DNA of 64,000 nt from Prosopocoilus inquinatus (GCA_036172665.1 CM069870.1:20558001-20622000); one strand, 5' to 3'. Counted from the stretch's first letter, positions 11,726-22,999 are shown. The notes: a model not told the origin generated them from the letters alone. Translations and numbers: made by a program.

Positions 11726-13438
11726 TAATAAATAATATATACCGGGTGTTTCAAGATTGGCGGCGACAGGCGGTATATAGTTAACCGTAATACCTACAGC
11801 TTCGGGAGAAAAAAAATTATAGTTAAAGTGACCAAGACAAATTCAAAGAAAATATTTTTAAGTATCTGAGTTGACCGCAAGGGAGCACAATCAATAGGGC
11901 TATAAATAAAAATCAATTTTATTAGCAAAAGTCTCAAAATAAGTTACAGCTTTGATAGCGTCATTAAAAAGCTCAATTAATTCTGCACAACTTTCATTTT
12001 AGACTTGTTATCGTATTACCGTTAATAAGGGTGGAGGAAACAGTTGAATTATTTACTTTAAAAAATACCATAACTTCGGTACTCTTTGTCAGAAATTAAT
12101 GAGTTTCGGCTCATTTGAAAGGGAATTTTAAGCTGATTTAAAGTTTCTATTCAACGACTACGGCTAATTTGTTATAAAGTGGCTAGAGGGCGCCATTTAC
12201 GAAAGCAATAGTTTTTCACGGTTTTCCAAAAAGGATTAAATGGAAAGGTGTGTTTCTTTTGCAACAGTTGCAAAGCCCATAAAATTGAGAAAGTTCAAAC
12301 AAGTGCTATCGAGTAACACTTTTAATTTTAAGGTTAAATAATGCCTATAAAAGTTTTTATTAATGTTAGGACATTATTTAGAAGCATTTAATTGTTAATA
12401 ATAATAACAATTAAGTTTCACTGTGCCGCTGTACAATACTTTTTTTAATGTCCGCTTAGAGTTGTGTAGAAATTATTATTGATATCCTTACGGATAGTAA
12501 ACGGCTATTTCGAAATGAAAGATGGATAATATTTTGAAAACATTTTAGGTGCAGACCTTCAATCATTGTTGATTACAATATGTTTCATAATTGCTCAAAG
12601 TACTTTCCGTCATTTAAAATTTTAATGTTCGTTACTTTCATTTAGTGCCTGTGTTTTTCTCATTTATATGTTTGCTTGCTGTATTGTTCTTTTATTTAAG
12701 TATTAGGCTCTCAAAAACAACGTAGTGCATTTAAAATAGATTAATGTCTTTCTATTTACCTCAAAATGAAAAGTTCACTCGATGGAATTTGTTTGAGCTT
12801 ATAGATTCGGTTTTATATTTAGTTAATAGACTCATTTGGTAATAACTCGAGAACGAAAAAAGTTAGCAATGTCGGGTTTTCACCAAAATGTTCTCCTGAT
12901 TGAATTATTTGTAATCACTGTAAAAGAAATACCCCTTTTCATTTAAATTTTTTTTGGGAAACTGAGAAGAACTATCACTTTTGCAAATAACGCCCTCTAA
13001 CTAGTTTATAACAAAGTAGCCGGAGTCGTTCAATAGAAACTTTAAATCAGCATAAAATTCCCTTCCAAGCGAGCCGAAGTTCGTTAATTTCTGATAAAGA
13101 GGACAGAAGTTATGATATTTTTTAAGTAAATAATTCAACTGTTTTTTCCACCCTTATTAACGGTGATACGATAATAAGTCTAAAATGAAAGGTGTGCAAA
13201 ATGAATTCAGCTTTCTAATGGCGACTGCACCTTATTCTGAGACTTTTGCTAGTAAAATTCATTTTTATTGTTGAGTCTATTGATTGCGCCCTCTTGCGAC
13301 CAACTCAGATACTTATATTTTCATTGAATTTCTCTTTACCACTTTACAATAATTTTTTTTCTCCTGAAGCTGTAGGTATTACGGTGAGCTGTATATCGTC
13401 CGGTCGCCGCCCATCCTGAGACACTCGGTATAATAAAT
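11726..13438. mobile_element. Foldback/TIR element with arms of about 0.5 kb
   Basis: The outer ends ATACCGGGTGTTTCAAGATT (left) and the complement of a CACTCGGTAT end (right) begin inverted arms of roughly 500 bp (about 11740-12250 and 12930-13430). They share blocks such as CGTAATACCTACAGCTTC and TTCAACTGTTT. The internal 0.7 kb has no coding sequence, so it is non-autonomous. TAATAAAT flanks both sides (11726-11733, 13431-13438), a possible 8-bp target duplication, though the left flank leaves a few AT bases unexplained. Superfamily not assigned. Confidence 0.75.
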
Positions 13439-13439
13439 T

Positions 13440-15545
13440 CGTGTGTCGTAATCGTAAAAATCAGCTGTAATACGATTTATTGCGACGGTAAAAAGAACGC
13501 TGTTATTGACCTCTCGACTTCGACAAAGATCACTACTCTTCTGTTTTTTATTCCAGAGAAATTTTCTTTTCTTGACCTACCTCAAAAACATATACGTACG
13601 ATTATTTCTTACCCGATTTTCAACTGCCATATTCTCGAAATGTGTAAAAGTTTTGTTAAGGAAATGTAAGTTCTCATTTATGGTGATGTATTTCAGGTTT
13701 AAATTTCTGCACTTATTTTACAAACACCCGTTATATGAGTTTTCGCTTATTCAGTCGCACTCTAAATGACATGAGGCGTTTTCTTTTTACCGCGCACATC
13801 CTGTATAAGATGGAACGAAATAAAAAGTTACATTTACTTCAGTAGCACTTTAGTTCTAAGAAAAAAAAAGGGGGCAGGGGTGAGGTAGATTTTCATTAAA
13901 TTTTCCTAGACAGCTGTGCTTCTCACATTTCTGGCCGGTCTGAAACATTATCCCTCCGAAAAAGTGCGGTAATTTCTGCGCTGGCAACCAACCAAAAAAC
14001 AAAAACTAAAGTTTCCTAATGAAATGACGAAGTCCTAAGTAAAAGAAATTTGAAACGCGCAACTTGAAGATGAAGAAAAAAGCAGCTGTTTCGAATCAAA
14101 CTTCCCCCCCGAATCTCATCGCCGCCGTTTTCATTTTTAAGCAAGCGTTTGAAGTTAAAATGTAAGAGAAACAGGTTGCGTGAATGTGAATAATTGCACT
14201 TAAAATACAATTTGGAAACCGTTTGATGATACCGATGGCGCGCGCGTACAAAATAGAAAGAATAAATAACATCCTGTTTGTCAAGTTGCGTGTTTGGGTG
14301 CGTGCGTGCGTTTGTGCGGAAATTGATTCCGAAAATACCGCAGCAACAACAACAAAAACAACGGACGTTTTAATTTCCCGAATGCCCCCAAGGCGAAGAC
14401 GAAAGAGAGATTTAATGCGACTTCCATGTTGCGAATTACCGATTCATAGAACGAAAATTGTTGGGCGAAATATTTTACGGCCCGCCCTGTAACGAACAGC
14501 ATAAATGAATTATATTTCCATTACATTTAATGGACGTTGTTCGGGGCTCTGAAACGCCACGTCTGATATTATACTATATCGGGCGGGCTTTAATTTATGA
14601 TTTGCAAACAATAAGTTCGGCTCTTATGTTCGTCCTGTCGAGGGGGGGCTGCGGCGCGCACAAATTTAATTACGCGTGTACAAATTATTTGCATGCCATT
14701 TATTATTGCGAGGCGGAAGAAAGGACGAAGTTTGCTGCTGCTGCTGCCGCTGCCGCTGCTTGACAGTCCCCAAGAAAATTCATTCCGTACCAAACACAAA
14801 ATTAAAATTAGTAAAATTTTCTTTTTCATTTCAAGTTGAAATTGAAATGTCAAGGTGTAACTTGAAAATCCGAGAAATAAGCTTATTATAAACGTACACC
14901 CGTGGGCAGTTAACAGAACAAGACACTTGTACGTACTCGCTTAGCACCAACGATAAAGCAGAAAAAGAAAATGCGTTTGTTACATCGTCATCTCAAACAG
15001 TCACATTTGACATCCCTTTGTAATTTAAATTATTTTAAAAAAAAGAAATCTAAAATTATCAACAAACAGTTTCCACATCTTATTACAACAAAGCCATTTC
15101 GAGACTATTTTTTCTTCCCCTTCATTTTTCAATCGAACTTTCTGCAACGCCGCTTAAAGCAATCGCGCAGCGCTTTGTAGTTGTGGAACTTTCCCTTTTC
15201 CCAAAGGCAGATACCGACTCGTAATGAACTTTTCTTTCATCTGAGAACTGGAAGAGAGGGGCTTACGCGTAAGTGATTCCCGGCGGAGTGCTCTCGTCTC
15301 CTGGTTTTTACAGAAATTGACAGCCGGATCCTTTATGATGATACTCCACCGGATCAAGTGCATCAAAGTAATTTGTTTCCCCCTTTAATTTCGGAAACTG
15401 AGAGAAAATTAAACGACATGCCATGCCGCCCCGATGAAAAATAGAAGCGACACTAAATGCAATGTTAATTTTAACGTATAGAAAACAAAATTTTGTTTTG
15501 CTGATAACAGTTGGTAACATTAGTTGAGGCTTAAAATAATAGACT
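13440..15545. other. Noncoding stretch with a short GCTGC/GCCGC microsatellite
   Basis: Mixed composition; 14.1-14.8 kb is GC-richer, with overlapping open frames on both strands of 60-90 codons that I take as chance. A trinucleotide run (GCTGCTGCTGCTGCCGCTGC) lies near 14733-14760, and a CAACAACAACAAAAACAAC stretch near 14342. Conserved noncoding or promoter-proximal DNA is possible but unproven. Confidence 0.4.
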
Positions 15546-15778
15546 GCATATTAGCTGTTCAACTTTTTTTTAGATTCTATAGGGCTGTCTTTTTTTTCGT
15601 TAAGTTACATGCAGGTATTTTGAACGAAGTCAAAATCTGACATGAAAGAAATAATGACAGTGTCACTTCAGCGATACTGACTGTGTTGCCGATACGTAGA
15701 CAACGTGGACTGCGGCGGCATAATTAAAGTAAAAAGTAAGTTAAAACAAATATAATTTTTATTATAATGTCGTCAAAA

Positions 15779-15990
15779 TGCCAAAAGTTATAAGTGACGA
15801 AACTAAACGTGCAATAGTCAAGGCGTTTAATTATTGTATAAAGGACCGCCCAAATTTAAAAAACGAAGCGGATTTGTAGAACTGCCTTGTTAGAAGAAGA
15901 GTCTAAAGGTATGCACGTTGTAGGAGGTGGTGAAAGAAGTGGAATTTTAAATGAGGTCCAAATGACCATGGAAAAAGTTCTAAGTCATAA
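15779..15990 (+). pseudogene. N-terminal fragment of a DNA-transposon protein, frameshifted
   Basis: Translation starts MPKVISDETKRAIVKAF and stops after about 33 codons. A second frame then runs TALLEEESKGMHVVGGGERS and on until the nested hAT at 15992. After that element the frame continues as KQLQEDPAI near 16973. The opening resembles the N-terminal DNA-binding part of insect transposases, but I cannot name the family. A frameshift near 15875 plus the insertion make it dead. It lies between the termini of the 15549-17243 element, so it is probably that element's own protein. Confidence 0.5.
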
Positions 15991-16975
15991 CCAGACTGCG
16001 GAAGTTTAGGCGTTTGCCTTTTCTATTTGTTAAACACTACTTTGATAGGACCCAGTTATAAATACGTTTCATGTAGTTACTGTTCAAATGGTAAAGTTTT
16101 ATAATGCCTATTTTTGCCTATTTACGGGTAAATGCCTATTTCAGACAAATGTCTATAATATGCCTTTTTCCTAAAAATTTTCGGAATAAAATTTTAATTT
16201 GGATAATTTAGCATTAAACCTTTGTTTCTATAAATATTTTCGTTGATATAGGCCGAACTCATGGGATCCAATTGAATTATTAAAATTAATTAAAAGAAAA
16301 ATTAAAACCTCTCTCTTTCAACCTTCTTATAGGAAATTTATTTATATTATTTATGTTTAAACGATTCTAAACAGATAACCTCGAATTTTTATTAAAAAAA
16401 AATGCCAACGGGGCAAGCAAGTAAGTGCTATAGATCGAGAAAGAATTAAAAATTCACCTTGGTTTGCAACTGACGAAAAAGTAAAATTTTTCTTACGTTC
16501 GATGCTATTAAAAGTTAGCCAATGATAAAAGACATCATGTGCAGCAGAACGAAAAAAGAGAAATGCATCAATTTTATATTAAAAGAAAGCTGACATCATT
16601 TCATCAGACATTATTTACGCAATTTATTTCTGGAAAACAGGATCGGTTCGGTTCTATGCAGACTTGTGTAAAGTATTTGTACCTTGGAAAAACTCGAAAA
16701 CCAATTTTCAAACAATTGTTTAGAAAAATGTTTAGGTAAATGTTCGGGACTATTAACTTTTTCTATTCGAAAAGACTGTTTAAAATAAATAATAAAACAT
16801 GTTTGTAGTTTACTTGATTCTCTGAATCTGAATTTTAATCTGAAATACTCCTATTATGTGAATATTTCGGAGACTATTTATATTTTATTTGTAGCTATTC
16901 TGCACGTATATGAGCCTTTTTAGACGTCTAAAGTCGAATTTTTTAGTGCCTGAACTTCCACAGTCTAATCATAAG
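15984..16975 (+). mobile_element. Nested hAT element, 976 bp
   Basis: Termini CAGACTGCGGAAGTTTAGGC (15992) and the complement of TAGACTGTGGAAGTTCAGGC (ending 16967) are inverted repeats with the CAG/TAG start common in hAT elements. The 8 bases outside are GTCATAAC and ATCATAAG, 6 of 8 identical, consistent with an aged 8-bp hAT target duplication. The insertion splits the older transposon's coding remnant. Internal sequence holds a piece of hAT-like coding sequence (16652-16723). Confidence 0.75.
16652..16723 (+). pseudogene. hAT transposase N-terminal remnant
   Basis: One frame reads FYADLCKVFVPWKNSKTNFQ and then stops. It resembles the segment after the BED finger in many hAT transposases, with the pattern F-x-x-x-LC-x-x-F-V followed by PW and NxxF. 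It is short, without initiation or continuation, and lies inside the 976-bp hAT element, so it is a residue of the parental transposase gene. Similarity was judged by eye. Confidence 0.4.
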
Positions 16976-17249
16976 CAACTGCAAGAAGATCCTGCTATTT
17001 AAATTCCCATGAATATATATTTACTTTTTTAATGAAAAAATAAATAATTATCAATTGTTTGCTGGGGACGATACATCTCGTTTTAACGGAACGCTCAGTC
17101 TTGCTGTAGTCGAGCTGGCAACAGTGGCAGTGGCAGTTTTCAAAAATATAACCATAAAATTAAAAATAATCATTGTGATACCAACAAAAATGTCACCCTA
17201 ACAGGGCGTACTCTGAGTCTATAAAGAATATGAACAGCTAATAGGAAAG

Positions 17250-17820
17250 TAAGCATCATAGAAAGCAGAACCGACTCGTTAACTATCTTCCTCTAGTACA
17301 TTTACGGCCCTTGAAAAGTGGTACACTAAGAATTGATATCAATGTCAAAAATTTATAATTTTGTAATGTGTAAATCAAACCCTCATCTATCATCTTGATG
17401 TCAGTGTCAAATTTGACAAATCCGTAGCATGATTAAAATTAAAATGATTTGAGGGACGTTTAAGAACTTCACATTCAGGATCAGTTTACACAGCCGAAAC
17501 ATTGTAGCTGTCAAAATGTACCAGTTTTCAAAGGCCACAACTATACCATCGGGTGTAAAGAAAAGTAAACTAATTTTTTTGGCTATTGTATGTCTGACTT
17601 TGATTTGCCAATGTTTTATAATGGGCCAATGTTACTTGATTCTCAGAAATATTTGTCAAAAGTGTACTGAAATTGGTTTTACAAAACTAAAATAACGCAA
17701 AACTTTCCCTTGGAAATCGTTTACTTTTCTTTGCATCCGATTGTATACATCGGAGGTGTGTCGTGAATTATTGCTGCAGTAACGGCGAGTATTTGAATTT
17801 TGAAACGATATTTTTTTTTC
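17250..17820. other. Noncoding stretch, nothing recognised
   Basis: No open frame, repeat or motif found that is shared with the rest of the window. Confidence 0.5.
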
Positions 17821-18185
17821 AAATTAAACGTAAAACTAAAATAGTAAAGGAGACTGTGGTTTAAGAGATAATTGAAATTAACCTCCGCCCACAATAATTT
17901 TTATATCCGTAGATCCGTATATCGGCAGCATTGCTGGCATCTTCAGTACGCTACCAATTTAAAAGCACTAAAAAAATGTCTAAAAAGAACCTAATCACAC
18001 TGAAAAAATCATAAAAATGTTAAACCTTTTTATGATTTTGTCAGTGTGATTAGGTTGTTTTTAGACATTTTTTAGTGCTTTTAAGTTGGTAGCGTACTGA
18101 ATATGCCATCAATGCTGCCGAAATACGTATCTACGGATATAAAAATTATTGTGGGCGGAGGTTAATTTCAATTAAATTAAACGTA
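17821..18185. mobile_element. Palindromic element with hammerhead-like arms, copy 1
   Basis: A 12-bp exact duplication AAATTAAACGTA (17821-17832, 18174-18185) flanks two inverted arms meeting near 18015. Read outward, each arm carries GGTAGCGTACTGAA, a helix-II-like hairpin, a GAAA-type block and TACGTATCTACGG. The left arm reads CTGAAGA but GATA in place of GAAA; the right reads CTGAATA then GAAA. The left arm extends further (to CTATTTTAGTTT, read outward) than the right (to TTTCAATT). The same family is at 46721-47081. Both ribozyme-like cores are damaged here. Confidence 0.8.
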
Positions 18186-18189
18186 GTGG

Positions 18190-19875
18190 AGAAAAAAATA
18201 TCATCCAATAAAATAAATGTTCCCATACCGATCGAAGACTTATTTTAGCTAATATAGTGATTTTGTAGTACCCGTACGACCGGGGGTTGGAAACTCACTT
18301 TTCATCCCCTTGCGCCCCAGTTCTTTTAACAATTCGTATGATGTTGAATTTCGATTTCTTTGTTAGTAGCGCCCTGATTTTAGCATGGACAGCCCGAAAT
18401 TAATTTCCAAATCGTTTTCCACGAATAGCTCGAATGGCGTCTTTTTATATTTTTTGGAATTGTCGAAAACGGTCCATTCCCTCTCTCTTTCTACGTTTAC
18501 TTAATAGTCCTTCCTCATTATTGTTTAAGTAAAAAAATCCGAAGCTTTAAATTACAAAATATATTCAAACAAAAGAAATTTTAGTACAATCCAAAAGATT
18601 ATAAGCAAAATAATGTGTGAATTTTATTAAATTAAATGACGAATTGAAATTTAACAACTGACATAAAATTAAAACTAGAATATAAAAGAGAGAAAGAAAG
18701 ATTAACAAAAATCACTTTACACTCCCTGAAACTTTTGCTAGAAGCTTAATTTTAAGCAATAAAGATTCTATTCTGTTTAAACTCAGCTTCGCCGATGATG
18801 GACACGTATGATACACAAAACTAAATGACATTCGGAATAATCGGCGAAGTACTTTTCTGGGTGAAAGTTCGTGCCTCGGACAACTATCTTGACGAACTCC
18901 CTTCTGATTAGAAAAGCTACCTATTTATTTGGATTGGATGACCTACTTTAGTTTAAAAAAAAAGAATCTATGGGCCGTTTTTCTGATGTGGATATATCAT
19001 TTGAAGTGAATTTATTCTTTATCAAATGGTTTATTCCACTTACCGTTACCTGAGTTGTACAACGCGTCGGTTTGAAAAACAGTTTCGAAATTGTGACCAC
19101 AAACTATACGTGATAATAAAAATAAAAATTAAAATCTAAAAAAAAAATAATAAAATAATCATTTATCATCATTTTAGAAAATACAGTAAGAAATTTAAAA
19201 AAAAAAATGAGAAAGCAAAGAAATAAAAATAAAAGAAAATTTAAATAAAAATAAAAGAAAATTTAAATAAAAATAAAAGACAATCGCTTTTACACCACAA
19301 ACGACACCATGGATTAATAAATTTAAAAAAAAAGTTTTTGTAAAGAAAGATGACAAAACCAAAAAAAAAGAAAGAAATCAACAGTATTTTAAAAAATAGA
19401 TAACCATAACATGTATTAAAAAATTACCAACAAAAGACAATCGACTTTAGAATACAATTCAGTCATACGTTAAAAGAGAAACAATTTAAAACGAACTGTG
19501 AGTAAACAAACAGTTATTTGTCTTTGCACAGGACAGTCCCATCTTGATATGTCATATACGGTCGGTCTGTTGTAAATATAACCTAAAATGAAGAATGTTA
19601 ATAAGACAACGAGAATCGTCCAGGACTCACAGTTGTAAAAGTTGAAATCTTGTATATTTTATCGAAAAATACCTAATAAATTCATTTCCCACGAAAATTT
19701 TCACCCAATTATTTTAATTTTGACTTGTTAGGTTACGTTTGTTAATGGTTTGTTGACGTACAGAATTCACTTAGCTCAGACCACGGCAAAAAAAAAACAT
19801 TAAAATATTTTAGTAAAAAATGAAAAGCGTACGTCAGATGTCTCCCTCAAATTCAAAACTGATTTAAATTTTTAA
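18190..19875. other. Noncoding, A-rich toward the right
   Basis: No gene recognised. From about 19100 the plus strand becomes A-rich, including a short minisatellite at about 19222-19285 with units like AATAAAAGAAAATTTAAATA. An old insert or low-complexity expansion is the simplest reading. Confidence 0.5.
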
Positions 19876-20074
19876 TTTTAAATTTTTGATGAACATATAA
19901 AATAGCGACATCTTACTATCGCTTTTTGACCTAACATTGCAGTAGGATAGACAAATTGAAGCGGGATTTGCTCCTAATGAGTCCCCCATGCAAGGCGGCC
20001 ATGCTTGCTGTCAAAGCATAATGAAAGATTTTAGAAAATTTTTGTGCAAATCGTTTTTGATTGCAGTGAGAACC

Positions 20075-20139
20075 TCGAGCAGCCTCTGGACAGCTGTTTC
20101 AGCCCTGCTTGGGGCTTCTTCAGCAGAAACGTAGCTCGA
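20075..20139 (-). ncRNA. Hammerhead ribozyme A (type I)
   Basis: Read on the minus strand: core CTGAAGA, helix II AGCCC/GGGCT closed by CAAGCA, then GAAA. Helix III is four base pairs without a loop (ACAG/CTGT), followed by C17. Helix I has proximal pairs CTG/CAG and a distal helix TCGAGC/GCTCGA. Predicted cleavage falls between 20088 and 20089. All invariant core positions of the hammerhead consensus are present. The very short helix III often means activity is best as a dimer, which fits the tandem arrangement. Confidence 0.85.
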
Positions 20140-20386
20140 CATTCCCACTGCAGACCAAAAACGACTTGCCCAATTTATTCGCAAATGCGATGTAAGAATG
20201 ATGAACATATAAAATAGCGACATCTTACTATCGCTTTTTGACCTAACATTGCAGTAGGATAGACAAATTGAAGCGGGATTTGCTCCTAATGAGTCCCCCA
20301 TGCAAGGCGGCCATGCTTGCTGTCAAAGCATAATGAAAGATTTTAGAAAATTTTTGTGCAAATCGTTTTTGATTGCAGTGAGAACC

Positions 20387-20451
20387 TCGAGCAGCCTCTG
20401 GACAGCTGTTTCAGCCCTGCTTGGGGCTTCTTCAGCAGAAACGTAGCTCGA
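20387..20451 (-). ncRNA. Hammerhead ribozyme B (type I)
   Basis: Same sequence as ribozyme A, in the neighbouring minus-strand unit, with the predicted cleavage between 20400 and 20401, exactly 312 bp from A. Core, helix II, helix III and distal helix I are all intact. The unit is cut off just beyond it at about 20486 by the head-to-head junction. Confidence 0.85.
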
Positions 20452-20651
20452 CATTCCCACTGCAGACCAAAAACGACTTGCCCAATTGCATGGGGGACTC
20501 ATTAGGAGCAAATCCCGCTTCAATTTGTCTATCCTACTGCAATGTTAGGTCAAAAAGCGATAGTAAGATGTCGCTATTTTATATGTTCATCATTCTTACA
20601 TCGCATTTGCGAATAAATTGGGCAAGTCGTTTTTGGTCTGCAGTGGGAATG

Positions 20652-20716
20652 TCGAGCTACGTTTCTGCTGAAGAAGCCCCAAGCAGGGCTGAAACAGCTG
20701 TCCAGAGGCTGCTCGA
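20652..20716 (+). ncRNA. Hammerhead ribozyme C (type I)
   Basis: Plus strand: CTGAAGA 20668-20674, helix II 20675-20690, GAAA from 20691, helix III 20694-20701, C17 at 20702. Distal helix I pairs TCGAGC (20652-20657) with GCTCGA (20711-20716). Beyond it TGCAGTG pairs with CACTGCA and CGTTTTTG with CAAAAACG, giving a long rod. Confidence 0.88.
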
Positions 20717-20963
20717 GGTTCTCACTGCAATCAAAAACGATTTGCACAAAAATTTTCTAAAATCTTTCATTATGCTTTGACAGCAAGCATGGCCGCCTTG
20801 CATGGGGGACTCATTAGGAGCAAATCCCGCTTCAATTTGTCTATCCTACTGCAATGTTAGGTCAAAAAGCGATAGTAAGATGTCGCTATTTTATATGTTC
20901 ATCATTCTTACATCGCATTTGCGAATAAATTGGGCAAGTCGTTTTTGGTCTGCAGTGGGAATG

Positions 20964-21028
20964 TCGAGCTACGTTTCTGCTGAAGAAGCCCCAAGCAGGG
21001 CTGAAACAGCTGTCCAGAGGCTGCTCGA
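20964..21028 (+). ncRNA. Hammerhead ribozyme D (type I)
   Basis: Second plus-strand unit: CTGAAGA starts at 20980, GAAA at 21003, predicted cleavage after C21014, 312 bp from C. Sequence identical to C across the ribozyme. The element ends about 50 bp further on. Confidence 0.88.
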
Positions 21029-21080
21029 GGTTCTCACTGCAATCAAAAACGATTTGCACAAAATTTTTTTAAATTTTTGA

Positions 21081-22785
21081 ATATGAATAATGTCACTTCG
21101 ATTTCATATTTCAGTTGTCAAAATAAGTATCAGTATCGTAACCATAGTAACACCTTAATGAGTGTGACTAACCGCGTAAAATAAAAAATTTTATTGGAGC
21201 TTTTCATAAGTTTTGGTAATAAGCAATAGTTGAGCAAGTATTTTTAGTTTATTTAGTCTAGCACATGCATCTTTCCAGTCCAATAGACTTAATTTTAAAT
21301 TTCGTGGCATCTTTAAGACCTTCTTCTTTCCTAATCTATTTTAAACAAATGTCAGTTTAGAGGTTATGTTTATAATTACATGTTTTGCGAAAATTTATCT
21401 ACCAAGTAATAAAAAACTACTAGGCTTTGGAAGAAAATATTTTAAAGATATAATTAATATGACGTTCTGAACGCGGTGCGATGATAAAAAAAATTGTGTT
21501 TTATTAAAAAACGTTAAAAACAATTGAAAATTTCAAAAAACTGACGGTCATTTGTTTTTCCAATATTGCTGTAAAATTGGGCAAGACAGGTCCTGAAACT
21601 TTTCCAATATAAGTTACTTGGTAAAAATTCAAATAAGCCAGTTAAGTGTTATTACAGCTTTCCGTGAACACCCTATATACATGTTTATATGAAGTTTTTT
21701 CATTCTTTTGATCTGTAAAATACGTCCGTGAAGTAGCGGCCTGTATTTTTGTTACAGCCTGTATACTACTCCATAATATGCAATGCGAACATAATTTCAA
21801 ACATAATTTGGAAGTAGGTTATTTGTAACTTTTAAACAAATATAGCTGCGTATGCCACCACCAACTTGACGAAATAAAATTTCCAATACTCTAACGAGTT
21901 ACCTACTTTACGAAACCGAAATGACTCTCAATCAGATGAGTTTCATAATGTAGTCCATTAAAGTACATACCAAAATAAAGAAAAAAGAAATCGTGAAAGG
22001 TTTTGGCTCTTCTTTTTCTTTCATAATTCAACTCAGACGATAACGTTTAAAACATTATTTCCGACAAAATATTTTTAGCAGGCAAAAGCTTTAGCAGATA
22101 CGGAGGAATCCGTTCCCGTTCTTAGGTAGGGGTTGTTAAGTTGGCGTTTTAGAATCCTCTTAAAAACTGATTGCATCCTTATCTTTCGGTTCGCCGCAGG
22201 AATTCTTTTGTGGTTTCCGTTATTTCGTTCGGCGTAAGCCCGTTTAAGTTTCATAATTTCGGGATGTTATTGGCTTTCGCGCGATTCTGTTTTTTTTTTT
22301 TTCGTTTTTTTTTTGGTGGTCGGGGTTCGAAATTGCGAAGGCGACGCCGACTCCCCCCGACTTTTTTAAGTGGAACTAAACCCCGGCGATAAAATTACGA
22401 ATTAAAGGTCGCCGTATAATCCGTGAACGACCGGATTTATGCGGAGAAGTGTTTTTCACGACCGCTTTTACAAATATTTTACCGAGCGCGATATACGTGT
22501 TGTTTTAGGGGGGAATCTCCGCCGAGAATTTATGAAGCGTGAGGTTTTTCACTTTAACATTTTTAGAATTTTTATGTTTTCTGTTTACGTTCGTTATCTT
22601 CTTTGGATAAAAGCCATACATCGTGTTTACGTTTTTTAAATAATGTTTTCGTGTTTTCGTTCATTTTATTTTTTAATCGATTGCCTGCGAGCCATTTTGT
22701 TGCTTTTACTTTTTGATAGGTAAGACCCGCTGGGTTGCAAAATTTCTGTCAGCGCCTTTACAATTATTTATTATTAACAAAACAA
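21081..22785. other. Noncoding stretch, no gene recognised
   Basis: 21.1-22.1 kb is AT-rich without structure. 22.15-22.65 kb is GC-richer with overlapping open frames (22171-22392, 22439-22639) that carry no domain I recognise. A CACCCTATATAC block near 21670 looks like a degraded end of a CAGGGTG-type element. Confidence 0.45.
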
Positions 22786-22789
22786 AAAT

Positions 22790-22950
22790 AAAACTATTTT
22801 ATTGCTTTTGGATTATCCTATTCTAAAGAGTGACAAGTGTGATAAATTTTAGGTTAGGAAAGCTCCTGAAAACTAGCGCTAAGCGGGGTACGCTTTAATT
22901 GTTTCTCAAAAAATTGGCTTTCTTGAAGAAATTTGATTTTAACTGTTAGT
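22790..22950. repeat. Inverted copy of part of the 56.4-58.0 kb hAT
   Basis: The segment with TTGCTTTTGGATTA, AACTAGCGCTAAGCGGGGTA and CTTTCTTGAAGAAATTTG matches the complement of about 57505-57655. That partner is inside the hAT element 56398-57980, so this is probably a fragment of another copy of the same element. Confidence 0.6.
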
Positions 22951-22999
22951 GTCTTTCGTAATACCAGCTTTGTCTCAACTGCTCGAAAAGCCGTTCGTT

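Larger units (their letters stand above)
15549..17243 (+). mobile_element. TA-duplicating DNA transposon with nested hAT
   Basis: The ends TTAGCTGTTCA (15551) and TGAACAGCTAA (ending 17241) are inverted and flanked by TA on both sides (15549-15550, 17242-17243). Similarity of the termini continues imperfectly for about 28 bp. Inside lies a broken coding remnant (15779 onward) interrupted by a separate hAT element at 15992-16967. Without the nested element it is about 0.7 kb, so internally deleted. The TA duplication suits the Tc1/mariner group or a similar superfamily; assignment is tentative. Confidence 0.65.
19876..21080. mobile_element. Retrozyme-like hammerhead element, four units (largest copy)
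   Basis: Two tandem units on the minus strand (19890 to about 20486) are joined head-to-head to two tandem units on the plus strand (about 20487-21066). Cleavage sites within each pair are 312 bp apart, which is the unit length. Each unit holds a complete hammerhead motif inside a longer rod-like inverted segment. A 14-bp identical sequence TTTTAAATTTTTGA flanks the block (19876-19889, 21067-21080) and is best read as the target duplication of a single integration. No reverse transcriptase is encoded. Open frames of 66-119 codons run through the units, but I regard the element as noncoding. Integration was probably by a reverse transcriptase supplied in trans. Confidence 0.85.

Noticed and set aside
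20421..20780. Open frame of 119 codons (and shorter versions at 20011, 20323, 20802, 28514) repeated several times
   Set aside because: The frame runs straight through the hammerhead core and helices of the 312-bp unit. Differences between units do not respect codons, and the truncated copies start and end at integration joints. The RNA structure explains the conservation better than a protein.
22300..22340. GGGGTTCGAAATT block resembling a tRNA T-loop
   Set aside because: No acceptor, D-loop or anticodon stem fits around it on either strand.
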